A DNA stretch of 32,186 nucleotides from Thiorhodococcus mannitoliphagus (GTDB lineage Bacteria > Pseudomonadota > Gammaproteobacteria > Chromatiales > Chromatiaceae). Shown piece after piece: positions 24,853-32,186 of this stretch; position 1 is the first letter of the stretch; every line of letters begins with the position of its first letter. Made by a program: the position numbers and the translations under genes. Where the stretch lies: the NCBI RefSeq assembly GCF_010915725.1, contig NZ_JAAIJR010000062.1, positions 1-32,186 on the forward strand, in the 5' to 3' direction. The notes beneath the pieces are model-generated. The model did not search any database and was not told the origin of the DNA. It was given only the letters and a program-made list of their open reading frames with translations.

Positions 24853-25095
24853 CAGTCTCTTATTCTCTCAAGGGGCTGCGCATCAAAAAAGAGGCCTTCA
24901 ACCAACCGATGCGCGCTTCGGCTGAAGGGATTGCGGATTGGCCTGGGCCAAGCCCGCAAGTTTCGTCAGGCGGAGTAGCCAGCATTCACTCGCCAGCACC
25001 CAGCATCAAAATTTCAAGCGACTGTCGGCTTCTCGGGCCTATACACCATTCTACTCGTGGAGAGCAGGATCGTGCGTCCGGAAACATACCTAATA

Positions 25096-25202
25096 CTTAG
25101 AAAGCGTCCATCAACAACTTCCCCCCTTTCGCAAAGGGGGGCTAGGGGGGATTTCGGGCGGCATCGCTCGCATCGGGAAACAATTGATGGACACTTGCTT
25201 AG
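25096..25202 (+). mobile_element. 107-bp MITE-like element, copy B
   Basis: Flanked by CTTAG at 25096-25100 and 25198-25202. The inner termini GTCCATCAA and TTGATGGAC are inverted repeats, extended imperfectly to about 19 bp, and the internal CCCCCCTTT-CGC-AAAGGGGGG hairpin is present. It differs from copy A (14618-14724) at only a few positions and has the same length. It is inserted 41 bp downstream of the helicase stop codon. Confidence 0.85.
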
Positions 25203-25243
25203 ACACAGTTTTCCACCGCTTTCAGCTGACGGCGCTTCTGGCG

Positions 25244-26563
25244 TCACACGCTCGCCCGAGGTCTGGATCGACCGCCGCCGGGCGTGCGTGAGCGCGGGCG
25301 GGGGTGCGGCTTCGCATCCCTGCCGCCGGAGTCGCGGCCTTCTGTTCGAGGGCGTGCGTGGTGCTTGCGCGCCGCCGGCGCCTGCCGCCCACGGTCTTGC
25401 TCGGCCTCGCTAGCCTCTCCGGCAGCTGTCGCCGGCAAGTCCGAGAAGCCTGCGATACGCTTGCTCTCGATGCGCCGACCGAGCAGACGCTCGATGCCGG
25501 CAAGCAAACCGCGCTCGTCCGGGCTGACCAGGGAGACGGCTGTCCCGTCCGCGCCCGCGCGACCAGTGCGGCCGATACGGTGGACGTAGTCCTCGGCGAC
25601 ATTGGGCAGTTCGAAGTTCACCACGTGCGGCAAGCGGTCGATGTCCAGCCCGCGAGCCGCAATGTCGGTCGCGACAAGGGTTCGGACCGCGCCGCTCTTG
25701 AAGTCGGCAAGCGCCCGCGTGCGCGCCCCTTGGCTCTTGTTGCCGTGGATGGCCGCCGCCGTGATACCGTCCCGCTCGAGCTGCTGCGCAAGACGGTTGG
25801 CGCCATGCTTGGTGCGGGTGAACACCAGGACCTGGTCCCAGCCGCCCGTCCGAATGAGGTGCGAGAGCAAGGCGCGCTTGTGCTCGCGTGCAATCGGGTG
25901 CGACAGCTGCGAAACCGTCTCTGCCGCGGTATTGCGGCGCGCCACCTCGATGCGCTGCGGATTCCGCAGCAGGCCGGTTGCGAGTTGTTCGATCTCACGG
26001 GAATAGGTCGCGGAGAAGAGCAGGTTCTGACGCTCGTCGGGGAGCAGGCGGAGCACACGCCGAATATCGTGGATGAACCCCATGTCCAACATGCGATCCG
26101 CTTCGTCCAAGACGAAGAACTCGATCTTGGAGAGATCCAGATTGCCTTGGCCGACGTGATCCAATAGCCGGCCTGGGGTCGCGACAAGGATGTCAACACC
26201 GCGACGCAGCTGGTTCGTCTGCGGCCCCATGCCAACGCCGCCAAAGATTTGCATGGCGCGTAACGGCAGGTGCTGGCCGTAGGTGCGCACGCTCTCACCA
26301 ACCTGCGCGGCAAGCTCTCGTGTCGGGGTCAGGACCAGCGCACGCGGCAAACGACCAGGCGCCTTGGACTGGCTCAGGCGTTGCAGCATGGGTAGCGTGA
26401 AGGCGGCCGTCTTGCCTGTACCCGTCTGGGCGCCGGCGAGCACGTCGCGACCTGAGAGCACGGCTGGAATGGATTGGGTTTGAATGGGGGTGGGCTGGGT
26501 GTAGCCCTGCGCCTCGACAGCGCGAAGCAATTCGGCCGACAGGCCGAGTTCAGCAAAGGACAT
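25244..26563 (-). CDS. rhlE: DEAD-box RNA helicase, RhlE type
   Basis: This 439-residue ATP-dependent RNA helicase starts with the RhlE-type MSFAELGL. Core motifs in order are the Q motif GYTQPTPIQ (20-28), Walker A AQTGTGKT (45-52), PTREL (80-84), DEAD (153-156), SAT (184-186), [12 protein letters not shown] (297-308) and HRIGRTGR (328-335). From about 380 a basic, low-complexity Arg/Pro/Gly tail follows, as in RhlE proteins that bind RNA non-specifically. It acts in ribosome assembly and RNA decay, often under cold stress. It is preceded by a hairpin that includes its Shine-Dalgarno (see the leader entry). It is divergent from the two-component system. Confidence 0.94.
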   Translation of the reverse strand: MSFAELGLSAELLRAVEAQGYTQPTPIQTQSIPAVLSGRDVLAGAQTGTGKTAAFTLPMLQRLSQSKAPGRLPRALVLTPTRELAAQVGESVRTYGQHLPLRAMQIFGGVGMGPQTNQLRRGVDILVATPGRLLDHVGQGNLDLSKIEFFVLDEADRMLDMGFIHDIRRVLRLLPDERQNLLFSATYSREIEQLATGLLRNPQRIEVARRNTAAETVSQLSHPIAREHKRALLSHLIRTGGWDQVLVFTRTKHGANRLAQQLERDGITAAAIHGNKSQGARTRALADFKSGAVRTLVATDIAARGLDIDRLPHVVNFELPNVAEDYVHRIGRTGRAGADGTAVSLVSPDERGLLAGIERLLGRRIESKRIAGFSDLPATAAGEASEAEQDRGRQAPAARKHHARPRTEGRDSGGRDAKPHPRPRSRTPGGGRSRPRASV

Positions 26564-26590
26564 AAATGCTCCTGGGTCGGCCTACCCAGG
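26564..26590 (-). promoter_or_regulatory. Leader hairpin covering the rhlE Shine-Dalgarno
   Basis: Just upstream of the ATG (26561-26563) the minus strand reads CCTGGGT (26590-26584), a six-nt loop, ACCCAGG (26577-26571), then AGCATTT and ATG. The 7-bp perfect stem includes the AGG of the AGGAG Shine-Dalgarno (26573-26569). Pairing would hide the ribosome site, a layout known from RNA thermometers and translational control. The remaining divergent gap up to 26867 shows no other clear site. Confidence 0.5.
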
Positions 26591-26867
26591 ATTTTGCTGG
26601 GCCGGTCTAGGCAGTATGAGGGGAAGTATCGTAACGGGTGAGCCTGTAGAGGAGAGATCAACCGAGAGACGGGGCGCGCCGACCGGATGGCGCTTAATTT
26701 GACGGCCAAAGATACGCGAATGCTTCCGAAATGCAAAGCGAAATCGCCGACAGGGCTCACAGATTCATCTCAAGGCGCGCTCAGCAGGCACCAAGAGGGC
26801 GGAAGGCCAAGGCATTAGCGAAAGACAGCGAGCAATGCCGGGATGCTCGGCGCATCATGTCAAGACC

Positions 26868-27536
26868 ATGCGAATCCTAATCATCGAAGACGATCCCTTG
26901 CTCGGCCCGGCACTCAAGACCGGGCTCGCCCAGGACGGCTATGCCGCCGACTGGGTTGGCACCGCCGCGCTCGCGGAGCATGCCCTGCGTGTTGAGCACT
27001 TCGACGTTGCGATCCTGGACCTCGGCTTGCCTGGTCGGGATGGACTCTCCCTCCTGCGTGACCTGCGCGCCCAGTACGTCGAGCTGCCCGTGCTCATCCT
27101 CACGGCGCGGGATACGGTGGCCGACAAGGTCGCCGGATTGGATGCCGGGGCGGACGACTATTTGGTCAAGCCCTTCGATTTGGATGAACTCACGGCCCGC
27201 ATCCGCGCCTTGTCTCGGCGCAGCTCCGGTCATGCGGCAGCGCTCCTGCATGCTGGCACCTTGGCGCTCGATACGCGCGATCACCGTGCGACACTCGCGG
27301 GCAGCGTCCTGGAACTCTCGCCCAAGGAATACGGTCTTCTGGAGACACTGATCGCGCACGCCGACCATGTGGTCCCGAGGGCTCGTCTAATGGCCGCGAG
27401 CTACGGCTGGGAAGACGGCCTGGAGAGCAATGCGCTGGAGGTGCACATCCACAATTTACGCAACAAGCTCGGCAAGACGCGCATCCTGACCGTGCGCGGC
27501 GTGGGATACAAGCTGATCTCGGAGCCCGGCGAATGA
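26868..27536 (+). CDS. OmpR/QseB-family response regulator
   Basis: The receiver domain starts MRILIIEDD, so the ATG at 26868 is chosen over the open extension from 26835. The 222-residue protein has the acidic pocket (Asp8 and Asp9), phospho-acceptor Asp51 in LDLGLPGRDG, Thr in LILTARD, and Lys in LVKPFDLDEL. The winged-helix DNA-binding domain follows, with LELSPKEYGLLETL and the recognition end SNALEVHIHNLRNKLG and VRGVGYKL. It belongs to the QseB/PmrA/BasR type. The stop overlaps the histidine kinase ATG by 4 nt. A PmrA/QseB-type box lies downstream of the kinase gene, ahead of the decahaem cytochrome, which suggests a target. Confidence 0.93.
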   Translation: MRILIIEDDPLLGPALKTGLAQDGYAADWVGTAALAEHALRVEHFDVAILDLGLPGRDGLSLLRDLRAQYVELPVLILTARDTVADKVAGLDAGADDYLVKPFDLDELTARIRALSRRSSGHAAALLHAGTLALDTRDHRATLAGSVLELSPKEYGLLETLIAHADHVVPRARLMAASYGWEDGLESNALEVHIHNLRNKLGKTRILTVRGVGYKLISEPGE

Positions 27537-28879
27537 GATCGATCAGGCACCGGCTGCTGCTCTCCCTGTTCGTCGTCTGGGCGACCATCTGGATTGCCGT
27601 CGCCGCCGTGTCTCTGGACCGCTCCGAGCACGAAGTCGGCGAGCTGATGGACGCCCAGCTCGCCCAGACCGCCCACGTCCTTCTGCAAATCACCCTCGCG
27701 GGCAATCTCCCAGACGCGGCCGGTACACCACAGGCGCTATCGCCCATCGGCCATCCCTACGAGTCCATGATCAGCTTTCAGCTGTGGCGACAAGGCAAGC
27801 TCATCAGTACCTTTGGAGCCGCTCCAGCCGAGCCGCTCGCGCATGCGTCAGGTTTCTCCGATCACCGGATTGCCGACACAGCGTGGCGCGTCTTCGGGCT
27901 CCCGACCGGAACGTCAGACGAGATCATTTTCGTCGCCCAGAGCTATGCGATCCGCCATGAGCTGATCCAATACCTCACGCTCCATGCACTGCGCCCGATT
28001 CTCTGGTCCATGCCGCTCGCCGTTCTGCTGATCTGGCTCGCGATCACCGACGGGCTGCGCCCGCTCAGGCGCTTGACGAGTCAGGTCACGCATCGCTCCG
28101 CCGAGCAGCTCAACCCCATGGACCCGGGCCGCATGCCCGTCGAGATCCGGCCATTGACGTTGGCGCTGAACGGGCTGATGAAACGCCTTGATCGCGCCTT
28201 GGCGGCGGAGCGCCATTTCGCCGCTGACGCCTCGCATGAACTGCGCACACCCTTCGCCATCATTCGCGCGCATGCGCAGATCGCGCGTCGCAGCAAGTGC
28301 CCTGAAGAGCGCGATCACGCCTTGGATCTCCTGCTTCAGGGGATCGATCGGGCGAGCAACTTGATCTCACAGCTCCTCGTCCTCTCGCGCCTGCATCATA
28401 GAGAGGGTGACAGCGGAGCAGAAAGCTGCTCGCTCACAGCCGTGGCTGCCGAGACGATCGACGACAAATCGGCCATGGCCTCTGCTCGAGGCGTGGCACT
28501 GACCTACAAGAGTCCGTCGGACGATCCCGTTCTGGTGGATATTCCACCGGCGCCGCTGGGCGTCCTGATTGCCAACCTGCTGGACAACGCTGTCAAGTTC
28601 ACGCCCGCCGGCGGACAGGTCAGGGTCACCATCGCGGCACGGCGCGAGCATGTCCTTCTCGGTGTCGAGGACTCTGGACCTGGAATCTCGGTCGAGGACC
28701 GCGCGCGCGTCTTCGACCGTTTCTACCGCTCGGCCGGGCAGGCCGAGCCTGGTGCCGGACTCGGCTTGTCGATCGTCCGCCGCATCTGCGACATCTACGA
28801 CGCGGACATCGAGCTGCTGGAGGCCGAGACCAGCTTGGCAGGGCTGCTCGTCGAGGTCAGATTCCGACGGACGGCCTAA
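27533..28879 (+). CDS. QseC/PmrB-type sensor histidine kinase
   Basis: This 448-residue membrane sensor has transmembrane helices at about 8-27 and 152-172 flanking a periplasmic domain, followed by a HAMP-like linker. The phospho-accepting His235 is in ADASHELRTPFAII. The ATPase domain shows the N box LLDNAVKFTPAGG (Asn352), DSGPG (380-384), the F box FDRFYRS and G2 box GAGLGLSIV (407-415). The start ATG overlaps the regulator stop (ATGA), so the two are made together. The periplasmic signal is unknown; since the next gene is a secreted multihaem cytochrome, a redox or respiratory cue is possible (inference). Confidence 0.93.
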   Translation: MRSIRHRLLLSLFVVWATIWIAVAAVSLDRSEHEVGELMDAQLAQTAHVLLQITLAGNLPDAAGTPQALSPIGHPYESMISFQLWRQGKLISTFGAAPAEPLAHASGFSDHRIADTAWRVFGLPTGTSDEIIFVAQSYAIRHELIQYLTLHALRPILWSMPLAVLLIWLAITDGLRPLRRLTSQVTHRSAEQLNPMDPGRMPVEIRPLTLALNGLMKRLDRALAAERHFAADASHELRTPFAIIRAHAQIARRSKCPEERDHALDLLLQGIDRASNLISQLLVLSRLHHREGDSGAESCSLTAVAAETIDDKSAMASARGVALTYKSPSDDPVLVDIPPAPLGVLIANLLDNAVKFTPAGGQVRVTIAARREHVLLGVEDSGPGISVEDRARVFDRFYRSAGQAEPGAGLGLSIVRRICDIYDADIELLEAETSLAGLLVEVRFRRTA

Positions 28880-28970
28880 TCCAGCCCGCCTCAGCTCCCG
28901 CGCTCGCAGACATCTATCCCCGTCCGCTCAAGCACTCAAGACCCAACCTCACTCCAAATTTGACCATTTT

Positions 28971-28987
28971 CTTAAGGTTTTTTTAAG
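28971..28987 (+). promoter_or_regulatory. PmrA/QseB-type operator upstream of the decahaem cytochrome
   Basis: CTTAAG (28971-28976), five nt, TTTAAG (28982-28987) is an exact match to the direct-repeat form YTTAAK-N5-YTTAAK bound by PmrA/QseB-type regulators. It is the only such site I see in the window, and it lies 140 bp upstream of the cytochrome ATG. A possible -10 (TAGTGT, 28999-29004) follows 11 bp later. A hairpin (29014-29034) is further downstream in the leader. Confidence 0.65.
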
Positions 28988-29127
28988 GAGGCAGGGGTTA
29001 GTGTCCCAGGTTGGCGAGCCCCGTCGCGGCTCGCACATTGCCGCGCTGAAATCGATCGAGCAAGAACTCGCGAGCACGGCAAGCGCAAGGAGCCCCTGCG
29101 CACCGAATGATCGACTGGAGGATACAG

Positions 29128-31776
29128 ATGACCGCAACCGAAGACCGCCGCATCCCGGGCGCACCGCCTACGGGACCGAGCCGAGCCATTGGGCGGCTCT
29201 GCGTGACCCTTGCCGCCCTGACAACGGCCATATTGATGACGCCATGCCTGGTCAGTGCCGACGACGATGATCATGACCGCGATGGACGGAGCGCCCAGCT
29301 CAGCATCGACCGCGCGTCCTGGGACCGTGAGGAGCGGCGCTTGAGCGCGCGTGGCTCCGGCAGTTCCAGATCGCGTGTCACCCTGGTCAATGCCTATGAC
29401 ACCGCACAGCGTCTCGGCAGCGACGAGCCCGAGGGCCGCGACGGCTCCTGGTCGATTCGTGACGAGCGCCCAGGCCCCGTACCCTGTCGCGTGCGCGCCA
29501 TCCGGTCCGACGGCCAAACAGCCGAGCGCGACGTCTATCGCGCACCCTCGGACTGTGCGCCCAAGGCGCCAGGGGACGGCGACAATCAAGCCCCCACGGC
29601 GCGTGCCAACGGCCCCTACAGCGGCACACCAGGCACGGCGATCAACTTCAGCAGCGCCGACTCCACCGATCCGGACGGCCGCATCGTCAGCTATGCCTGG
29701 GACTTCGGCGACGGCGAGACCAGCGCTGATGCCAATCCAAGCCATACCTACGGGGCGATCGGTCGCTACCAGGTGACCTTGACCGTCACCGACAACGGCG
29801 GCGCGACCTCGAGTCCCTCGACCACCACGGCAAGCATCGCCGACACGCCCGTCGTCGGCTGCACCTCATCCATCTCCGAGCACTGCAACATCACCGAGTA
29901 CAGCAGCCCGGCGACCTGCGTCGCCTGCCACGAGGACGAGGCGCGCGACATGCACGGCTCGGTGCACTATCAGCAAGGCGGTGCCGCTGACTTCGTCACC
30001 AATATCGATGTCCCAGGCGACTTCAGCGCCGCTGGCGAGCGGCCAGCAAAGGCCGCCGGCGATCTGGTCGCCACGGGCATCAACACCTACTGCGGCACGC
30101 ACGAGAACTCGCCGCGCTTCACCTGCGCCGGCTGTCATGTCGGCAATGGTCGCTTCCCCATGGCGCAGTCGCTGTTCGAGCAGCTCGACCCTGCTTCCGC
30201 CGAGGCGCATGCCCAGCTCGCCAATATCGACTGTCTGACCTGCCACCAGGAACTCTACAAACGCTTCCCAGATTGGACCGCGAGCGGCCTGGGCTTCTCG
30301 GATTTCTCGCTGCTGAACATGACCGAAGACGGCACGGGCAGCCTCATCCGGGACGACGGCGCCGAGCTGCTGCGTAGCGGCTTCTCCGGTATCCCGAACG
30401 TCGACCCAGTCACGCTCGACTTCCAGTTCCTGCCGGCCGGTAGCGACACCCTTCCGGCCGAGGTGCCGATGACCCCCATGTCCATCACCACCCTGCAAGC
30501 GGCCCAGAACGTCCATGCCACCACGCGCATGTCTTGCCTCAGTTGTCACGCCGGTGCCGGCGGCGGCGACGGGACCAAGCGCGGCGACATGGCCAAAGCG
30601 AACGCGAACCCCAGCGTCACGCTCGATATGCACATGAGCCCGCAAGGCGCGGATCTGACTTGCTCGGATTGCCACAACGCCGTTGGCAACAATGGCGAGG
30701 GGCACCGGATGCGCGGCCGTGGCCTCGATCTCAGGCCCAATGACGTGGCAGAACGCTTCACCTGTGAGACGGGCGGCTGCCATGACGATCGCCCGCACGA
30801 CGACTTCAGCAACACAGATGGCGCCAGCCGCGACAAGCACGCCATGAAGGTCGCCTGCCAGACCTGTCACATCCCCGCTTACGCCAAGGCCAGCGTCGGC
30901 ACCGAAGTCGCGCGTGACTGGCAGGATCCGCACCCCTCCGCGGCGGCCTGCAACGGGCGCGGCGGCTGGCTGCCGCGCGAGGACAAGGGCGGTCTCGGCG
31001 CGGAATCGCTGATCCCGACCTATGCCTGGTTCGACGGGACGAGCGAGGTGCTCTACCTGGAAGAGTCCTTGGATGATGTGCCGACGGTCCCGCTGGACGC
31101 GGGCATTGCGGCGAGCTTCGCCGGCAACTTCAACGCGGGCGATCCGACTTACGTTCTGGGTCAGCCCAACGGTGACGTCCTCAGTCCGGCGGCCAAGCTC
31201 TATCCGATGAAGCCGCACTGGAGCAAGCTGGCCCGCAACGATCTGGAGAACAAGGTGGTCGGCCACTCGACCTTCGAGTTCTTCCGTACCGGCAGCTTCT
31301 GCCGCGCCGTGGCGGTCGGTCTCGGTCTGGACGCACCCAACGCCGCGACCAGCAGCGTCTGCAGCGGCATCCCCGGTGCTCTGGAGATGCCACCCAACAT
31401 CTCGATCATCCCCGTGTTCACCTACCAGACGCTCAATCACGGCGTCGAGCCCGAGGACAATGCCTTGGGCGGCGATTCACGCGGTTGCGGCTCCTGCCAC
31501 GGGGCCCTCTCAGGAGGTCCACGACAGCTCGACCTCGCGGGGCTCGGGTACGGGCTCAGGACAGATCCGAGCGTGGTCAGCGGGTCGCGCACCACCAACC
31601 TGAACGGCAATCTGGACGCCATCTGCACCCAATGCCACGAAAACGAGCGCGAGGACCGTGATTTCAGAGGGGTACATGAGCGCCATGTGGAGAAAGAGGG
31701 CAAGGACTGCGCCGCTTGCCACAACTTCTCGCGTCCCGAGCGCGGGCTCTCACTGAGTCGCGGGGAGAGGGACTAG
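29128..31776 (+). CDS. Secreted PKD-domain decahaem c-type cytochrome
   Basis: The ATG at 29128 has GGAGG 6 nt upstream (29117-29121); an earlier ATG at 29107 lacks this. The 882-residue protein has a signal peptide ending near LVSA, then an acidic region. A PKD domain (about 155-235) contains YAWDFGDGETS and HTYGAIGRYQVTLTVTD. A haem region follows. Nine CxxCH motifs begin at about residues 264, 333, 369, 470, 512, 577, 787, 833 and 861. A tenth site, CETGGCH at about 546, has CX4CH spacing. A roughly 210-residue haem-free stretch separates 577 from 787. The product is a periplasmic or surface electron carrier or reductase; the substrate cannot be named. Multihaem tetrathionate, nitrite or DMSO-linked reductases are possible relatives, unproven. 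Confidence 0.9.
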   Translation: MTATEDRRIPGAPPTGPSRAIGRLCVTLAALTTAILMTPCLVSADDDDHDRDGRSAQLSIDRASWDREERRLSARGSGSSRSRVTLVNAYDTAQRLGSDEPEGRDGSWSIRDERPGPVPCRVRAIRSDGQTAERDVYRAPSDCAPKAPGDGDNQAPTARANGPYSGTPGTAINFSSADSTDPDGRIVSYAWDFGDGETSADANPSHTYGAIGRYQVTLTVTDNGGATSSPSTTTASIADTPVVGCTSSISEHCNITEYSSPATCVACHEDEARDMHGSVHYQQGGAADFVTNIDVPGDFSAAGERPAKAAGDLVATGINTYCGTHENSPRFTCAGCHVGNGRFPMAQSLFEQLDPASAEAHAQLANIDCLTCHQELYKRFPDWTASGLGFSDFSLLNMTEDGTGSLIRDDGAELLRSGFSGIPNVDPVTLDFQFLPAGSDTLPAEVPMTPMSITTLQAAQNVHATTRMSCLSCHAGAGGGDGTKRGDMAKANANPSVTLDMHMSPQGADLTCSDCHNAVGNNGEGHRMRGRGLDLRPNDVAERFTCETGGCHDDRPHDDFSNTDGASRDKHAMKVACQTCHIPAYAKASVGTEVARDWQDPHPSAAACNGRGGWLPREDKGGLGAESLIPTYAWFDGTSEVLYLEESLDDVPTVPLDAGIAASFAGNFNAGDPTYVLGQPNGDVLSPAAKLYPMKPHWSKLARNDLENKVVGHSTFEFFRTGSFCRAVAVGLGLDAPNAATSSVCSGIPGALEMPPNISIIPVFTYQTLNHGVEPEDNALGGDSRGCGSCHGALSGGPRQLDLAGLGYGLRTDPSVVSGSRTTNLNGNLDAICTQCHENEREDRDFRGVHERHVEKEGKDCAACHNFSRPERGLSLSRGERD

Positions 31777-31782
31777 CCCGCC

Positions 31783-31817
31783 GCCGACCTGCGGCGCCCC
31801 AGGCTCCGCAGGTCGGC
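31783..31817 (+). terminator. Strong hairpin after the decahaem cytochrome
   Basis: GCCGACCTGCGG (31783-31794) and CCGCAGGTCGGC (31806-31817) form a perfect 12-bp GC-rich stem with an 11-nt loop, 6 bp after the stop codon. There is no T-run behind it, so termination without a U-tract, or mRNA 3'-end protection, is more likely than a classical terminator. Confidence 0.55.
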
Positions 31818-32061
31818 CGCAAAGATTGACCCTCATTGAGCAGTCAGCCTCAAGCGGCACGAAGGTTGATGCCTATCCGGGGCCTCATGCAGAGGAGGCC
31901 CGCATTTCCTGAATTTCGAGCAAGTTCATTCCATGCCTATCCGGTTGGCACAGGGACGCTCGACATGGAGTGAACTGGCCATGTTGCCGTATGCCGCAGA
32001 AAATCGAACTTGTGTGAAAGCCATTGTAAATTCAGGTATTGCGCCCTCCCTCAGCCCGGCC
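31818..32061. other. Intergenic with a 12-bp direct repeat
   Basis: ATGCCTATCCGG occurs at 31869-31880 and 31933-31944, 64 bp apart. A 7-bp hairpin GGGCCTC/GAGGCCC lies at 31880-31901. I see no supported gene. A short open frame from 31933 runs into the repeat at 32062 and is not convincing. Confidence 0.4.
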
Positions 32062-32106
32062 TCGATCATCGTCTGGTCCAAGCGCACGACCGGTGGGAGC
32101 GGCGCC
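32062..32106 (+). repeat. Interspersed REP-like repeat, partial copy 4
   Basis: TCGATCATCGTCTGGTCCAA continuing to GTGGGAGCGGCGCC matches 167-211 of copy 1 over 45 bp with few differences. After 32106 the sequence turns into C- and G-runs instead of the expected core, so the copy looks truncated or the end of the sequence is unreliable. Confidence 0.65.
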
Positions 32107-32186
32107 CCCCCCCGCCCGGGGCGCCCTAGCCGGGGGGGCGCCGGCCCCCCGCGCGTTTGCGTTGAGGGATAACCGGGTGGGCTGAA

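Noticed and set aside
26693-26704. CTTAAT followed by TTGACG as regulator box plus -35 upstream of the response regulator
   Set aside because: Only one half-site is present and no acceptable -10 lies at 16-18 bp.
29866-31440. 524-codon minus-strand open frame
   Set aside because: Antisense to the haem-motif-bearing cytochrome; no domain seen.
31933-32172. 79-codon open frame at the right edge
   Set aside because: Runs through an interspersed repeat and a low-complexity end, with no Shine-Dalgarno and no motif.

Overview
The window is GC-rich DNA from a gammaproteobacterium, most likely a purple sulfur bacterium or close relative (Chromatiaceae). This rests on codon and base composition, the gene families present (Rnf complex, KefF/KefC, QseBC-like two-component system, large multihaem cytochrome) and GTGGGAGCG-type interspersed palindromes. 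The family assignment is an inference; there is no rRNA or other taxonomic marker here.

Layout. (1) 1-5000: a repeat copy, a dead GGDEF relic, then a minus-strand pair in which a dihaem cytochrome c peroxidase-like gene is translationally coupled to a PAS-GGDEF-EAL protein whose GGDEF motif is degenerate. (2) 5000-6100: a gene graveyard with a broken ISAs1-type transposase, a broken succinate dehydrogenase flavoprotein (sdhA) fragment and a second repeat copy. (3) 6100-7200: two small genes, a conserved-looking hypothetical protein and a zinc-ribbon protein with striking ten-residue QF repeats. (4) 7200-17830: an unusual Rnf (ferredoxin:NAD oxidoreductase) locus. Its plus-strand order is rnfB, a 1515-residue NifJ/PFOR-like protein, rnfD, rnfG, rnfE, rnfA and a small Cys-Gly membrane protein. 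rnfC faces it on the minus strand with its own sigma70-like promoter. (5) 17900-24260: a lone GspF-like protein, a penicillin-acylase-family hydrolase, and a KefF-KefC potassium efflux pair. (6) 24300-26600: a minus-strand RNA-handling pair, an RRM protein and a RhlE-type DEAD-box helicase, with a 107-bp MITE-like element between them. (7) 26868-31776: a QseB/QseC-like two-component system followed by a PKD-domain decahaem cytochrome, whose upstream DNA holds a perfect PmrA/QseB-type box. The right edge carries part of the first repeat again and then homopolymer-rich sequence.

The most interesting object is the PFOR-like protein inside the rnf operon. It keeps the overall domain order of pyruvate:ferredoxin oxidoreductase and both ferredoxin-type 4Fe-4S motifs. 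It has lost the TPP-binding GDG...N motif, the YPITP threonine and the cysteines of the proximal cluster. It therefore cannot be an ordinary PFOR and looks like a repurposed electron-transfer or ferredoxin-docking subunit of Rnf. A second notable point is that one of two identical-length 107-bp MITEs lies in frame inside rnfG and contributes about 36 residues to its C-terminal tail.
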